64,000 bases of DNA from Theobroma cacao (Eukaryota > Streptophyta > Magnoliopsida > Malvales > Malvaceae): contig NC_030858.1 of the NCBI RefSeq assembly GCF_000208745.1, forward strand, positions 11,474,454 through 11,538,453. The letters run 5' to 3'. The notes under the pieces are model-generated. The model was not told the origin of the DNA, did not search any database, and saw nothing but the letters and a program-made list of their open reading frames with translations. Position numbers and translations under genes: made by a program. This document shows, in pieces, positions 60,419-64,000 of the stretch. Position 1 is the first letter of the stretch, and every line of letters begins with the position of its first letter.

Positions 60419-61314
60419 GGCCAAGGTGAGCGGAAGCCCAACTTAAGTGAAGCTGAGGGGAGTTTGAGGGACACAGTGGTTAAAGCTTAGATAAACATAA
60501 TTGTCAGACCTGAGGCCAGAAGTATGGGTAAAGCTCAGAATATTTTATCTAATGGATTCAAAGAGTGTAAAAGTTTAACTAATAACAGAAGTGGGGATGA
60601 GACTGACGGGATAGGGCGTAACTCAATCAATGGAATCACGATGTTCGGGGGGGGGTGGGGATGGAGACGGCTAAAACGGTAAAGAAGAAGGAGAAACGGT
60701 GAAGGATAATGTGCTGAAGTCAGTTGAGAAATAGAGCTCAAGCAAGAGAAAGTGGAAAAAGGAGGCTAGAAGAGGAAATGGGGTCAAGCTTGATTATGCT
60801 GTGGAAGAGGCGGAGCAGATAGGAGAGAACATCCCCAAAAAAGACAAAGGGAAAAGTCACATAACTTATAGATTCGTTGAAAAAGGGGTGGAATCAAATG
60901 ACCGTGAATTAGGAGAATGTTCAAATAAGCTACGGTACAATTGGAAGGATATAGCAGAACTCAGTGAAGAGGTGAAAGTGTGCATGGGTCGGTCAAGAGG
61001 GAACAGTTGGACCACAAGTTGTACCTCAAGTGATTAGAGGAGAGTAATAAGAAAAGAAATCAGAGGAATCATAAGTACAAAAGAGAATGAAGGAAAAAAT
61101 GAAGGAGAAAGCAAAGTAAAGTCTACAAGTGGTAGTGTTAGAGGGATCAATCAGGCGATGGAGGAGGTTGAAGCAATCTGGAATCTTAGCAGAGAATTAG
61201 GAGTCCAATACATAGTGAACAAAGCAGAGGCAGTCAAATTCTTCCACAAGATGGAAAGGGGAAGTTAATGGGCAGACGTGTACAGAAGTTCAGAGCAGGT
61301 AATGAAAGAAGAAC
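60419..61314 (+). other. Degenerate end of LINE ORF1 and inter-ORF region
   Basis: Purine-rich, with fragments of Lys/Glu-rich reading frame (such as 60801-61037) and a G-rich run at 60649-60660. No distinct domain seen. Confidence 0.45.
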
Positions 61315-63350
61315 ATGGGATTGAGGTATAAGTGGGTGTTATTTTTCTTCACGATTCTCTTAACATGGAACATTAGAGGTTTAGGGAGAGGTGAAAAAAA
61401 TAGAGCTCTAAGGAAACTAATAAAAGCTGAGAAACCAAGCATGGTGTTTATCCAAGAAATCAAAATGGAGAAGATCACAGGGAGCCTTTTTGACAAACTA
61501 TGGAGAGGGGATAAGGTTGAAAGGAAAGCAATTGAGGCTGAAGGCAGATCGGGTGGCATCTTAAGTTTGTGGCAGAAAAAGTTCTTCGAGCTAGAAGAGT
61601 ACAAAACAAAAAAAAAATTTATAATGCTGATTGGGAGAGTCAAAGGAATTGATTACAGATGTGGATTCATCAACATCTACGATCCCAATGACGAAGGTAA
61701 AAGGAAAGAGTTGTGGGATGAATTGAGTGAACTAGCGAGCAGTATGGAGGTTTGGTGGATAATAAGAGGTGATTTTAATACGATGAGATTTGAGGACGAA
61801 CGGATTAGGATGGGGAACGTAGGCCATTTAGTAGCTCAATTTGACGAGTTCATCAACTGCACGGGGCTGGTCGATCTGCCACTGACAGGGCCAAAATACA
61901 CGTGGTGTAATAATTGGCAGCTAGCAGCTTTTAGCAGGTTAGACCGTTTCTTTGTTGATGTTAATTTTTTGGACTAGTTTGACAACGTTCTTCAAACTTG
62001 TATCTCGTGCTCAATTTCTGATCACTATTCAATGAAAATTGGGGTAAAGGATTTAAATTAGGGTCCCAAACCTTTTAGGTGTTTTGACTATTGGTTGGAA
62101 GAAAAAAGTTTTCAGGAGCTTGTTAAGAGCTATTGGGATCAACCTAAAATTGGAGAGGCCAGAAAGGCGAGGGTGTGGGAAAACCTAAGAGACCTTAAGC
62201 CCAAAATCAAGGAATGACAGACGCAAGAATTTAGGAATACCTCTAAAAGAATCGGTTAGCTTGAAAGGGAGTTAACCAATCTGAACCAAGGTTTTTTGAG
62301 TAGTTAGAATGAACAGGATTTTCGATCTAATCTGGTGACTAAGAAAACAAAACTATGGAACCTATATAGGATTCAGGAAAGGGAATGGAAGCACAAATCT
62401 AGAGTCAAGTGGGTCAATGAAGGAGATAAGACCACAAAATATTTTCATGGTATGGCCTTATTTAGAAAAAGGAGTAATTATATTGACAAAGTCAAGGTTG
62501 GTGAGGAGTTCATCGAGAATCCTGATGGTGTCAAGAACGCTATTGCGGCTCATTTCAAAAATTTATTTAAGCCCAGTGGGGTGTTGGAAGTTAATGAATT
62601 AAGTTATGGAGTAAGGCAGATCAATTAGAGGGGTGCGGATGAGATGATAAGACCAATGACGGAGGAGAAAGTATGAGAGACAGTTAATAACTGTGATGGA
62701 AGCAAAACCCCAAGTCTGGATGGGTATAAGAAACAATGGAGTACCATCAAAGGGAGTGTGATGGAGTTTGTCAACCATTTTTTCACAATCGGTAAACTTG
62801 AAGCCGGTGTCGACAATTCCTTTATCACGCTGATTCCTAAGGTCAGAAACCCTATGGAAATGAAAGATTATCGACCCATCAACCTAGTTGGGAGTCTCTA
62901 CAAAATTATGGTAAAAATCCTTGCTAATAGAATCAAGGTGGTGATCTGCCAAGTGGTAGTAAATAATCAGTTTGCCTTTGTGGAAGGGAGGCAATTGACG
63001 AACGCTGTTCTTGTTGCCAATGAACTTATAGACCTGATCAAAAAAGAAAGAACTGGTCGACTGATTTTGAAAGTTGGTTTCGAAAAGGCGTATGATTGCA
63101 TTTATTGGGGTTTCTTGGATTTCATAATGTCTAAGATGGGCTTCCACGAAAAGTGGCAAAGATGGATTCATGAGTGCATATCCACTGCTCGAATGTCTGT
63201 GCTTGTGAATGGATCACCCTCAAAAAATTTTTGCATGCAACAAGGCCTATGTCAAAGGTGTTTGATGTCCCTTTTCTTATTCAACTTGGTGGCTGAAGGA
63301 TTTAGCTATCTAATGAAAGAAGTTGAAAAAAAAGGTTTTCTCAATGGTAT
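61315..63350 (+). pseudogene. LINE ORF2: endonuclease and reverse transcriptase, truncated
   Basis: One reading frame can be followed without frameshift for about 2 kb. The endonuclease part shows TWNIRGLG, FIQEIKME, RGDFN and SISDHYS (the expected N, E, GDFN and SDH motifs). RT follows with KTTKYFH, ITLIPKV, DYRPINLVGSLYKIM, LANRIK and QFAFVEGRQ. Motif A reads VGFEKAYD where DFEKAYD is usual, and the next block, normally RQGDPLSP, is degenerate. In-frame stops lie at 61975, 62059, 62215, 62257, 62305, 62626 and 62674; at least four replace Trp expected in relatives. The catalytic FADD block is missing because an LTR begins at 63351, and the last codons of the ORF are LTR sequence. Confidence 0.88.
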
Positions 63351-64000
63351 TGTTAAACCCTATTCTATAAAATAATTATGACGTCATTTACATGATCAAT
63401 AGAATGTTTGCATGTTTAGAAAGTTCGAGTAATCGTTAAAAGATGATATTGCCCCTAATGGTACCATTAAGTCGATTAAGCCTCGAACTAGTTCAAATAG
63501 GAATTTTGAGGTAAAATTAAGAGTTTCACAATTCAGGGATGGCTCAAAATGGTAATTCGGAGTTCGAGGATCAATTTGGAGTCAAACCGAAATTTTCACT
63601 ATCTAGGGGTAAAATGATCATTTGCCACTTAGGAACAAAATGAGAATTTTGAGAAAAGATTTTTTTTGGCCCCATTTAACTTATTGGAGTATGATTTGAG
63701 TATTGGAGTATAATTTGAGGGTTTGGCAGTGAAAAAGTTTAATTCCGATGATTTCTGGAGTGTAAGGGCAAAATAGTAATTTTTCCACTCGCAGACAAAA
63801 TTTGAGATTTTGAGAGAATTTAGATCACATTTGATAAATTGGAGAATGGTATGAGTATAAGGGATGAAAAATATGTCTATGGGCAAATTTTCAGTTTTTG
63901 GGGCAAAAATGTAATTTTGCCATATCGGGGGCAAAATGGTAATTTTGCACCCCCAGAGCATTTTTCCAGCACAAGGTCTTCACCTATCATCATTTTTGAC
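63351..64000 (+). mobile_element. LTR of family G (copy G4), left part, runs off the window
   Basis: Begins TGTTAAACCC inside LINE ORF2 and follows the G3 LTR (48807 onward) in order: ttataaaata-like sequence, a tgac.tcatttacatg block, tcaaaccgaaattttcactatctagggg, and repeated gg.aaaatggtaatttt.cc phrases. The right end is outside the window, so solo LTR versus full element is unknown. The minus-strand ORF 63629-63961 is not a gene. Confidence 0.8.

Larger units (their letters stand above)
58795..63350 (+). mobile_element. L1-type non-LTR retrotransposon (LINE), 3' part cut by an LTR
   Basis: Two coding regions in the L1 order: ORF1 with an RNA-recognition motif (58795-60418) and ORF2 with endonuclease then reverse transcriptase (61315-63350). 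Sequence after the RT palm is missing because an LTR begins at 63351. The exact 5' end is not visible. Stops are frequent, so the copy is dead. Confidence 0.85.

Noticed and set aside
1..64000. tRNA or rRNA genes
   Set aside because: No cloverleaf B-box sequence or rRNA-like segment was noticed; a covariance search would be needed to exclude them.

Overview
This is nuclear DNA of a flowering plant, almost certainly a dicot. The evidence is intron-containing plant genes (a UGT78-type flavonoid glycosyltransferase and a DTX-type MATE transporter), AT-rich spacers, and plant-specific transposon lineages (Sirevirus-like Ty1/copia, TGGCGCC-primed Ty3/gypsy, MULE, plant L1 LINE). I cannot name the species from sequence alone. 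The window has one 26-base N gap (49630-49655) and two single Ns.

Only two genes look intact. (1) A two-exon UGT78-type flavonoid/anthocyanidin 3-O-glycosyltransferase on + (exons 16351-16837 and 18218-19107; 458 aa; complete PSPG box; catalytic His21/Asp118). (2) A small 136-residue low-complexity protein gene on + (CDS 57371-57781) with a TATA box and a 5'-UTR intron, family not recognised. A third host gene, a MATE efflux carrier (26767-43935, +), is a pseudogene. I can place its exons one by one, but it has four in-frame stops, a 2.5 kb solo LTR inside an exon, a ~2 kb foldback transposon in intron 1 and a ~6 kb copia element in another intron.

Layout. 1-13800: a nest of retrotransposons. 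It holds two copies of the region downstream of pol from a Sirevirus-like copia family, three LTRs of that family, a gypsy LTR with a tRNA-type primer site, and a solo LTR of a 2.5 kb gypsy family. 13.8-19.8 kb: intergenic DNA and the UGT gene. 19.8-26.3 kb: a MITE, a degenerate MULE transposase on - with PB1-like, DNA-binding, catalytic and SWIM parts, a 21-22 bp degenerate tandem array and a possible hAT-like element. 26.3-43.9 kb: the wrecked MATE gene. 44-54 kb: a diverged tandem repeat region interrupted by a gypsy LTR, itself interrupted by another solo LTR. 56.4-57.8 kb: the small gene. 58.8-63.35 kb: an L1-type LINE (RRM-containing ORF1; endonuclease/RT ORF2), cut by yet another LTR that runs off the window.

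The genes do not form an operon or an obvious functional cluster. UGT78 enzymes and some MATE carriers both act in flavonoid storage, so their adjacency is suggestive, but the MATE copy is dead and resembles the DTX10-14 group rather than the classical flavonoid carriers. The main value of the window is its readable insertion history, with target-site duplications, and the decay pattern of coding sequence, where many stops lie at expected Trp or Gln codons. I found no convincing undescribed biological system. The best leads are the small unrecognised gene, the foldback element, the palindrome arrays in the Sirevirus-like LTRs and the stop codon shared by two copies of the post-pol ORF.
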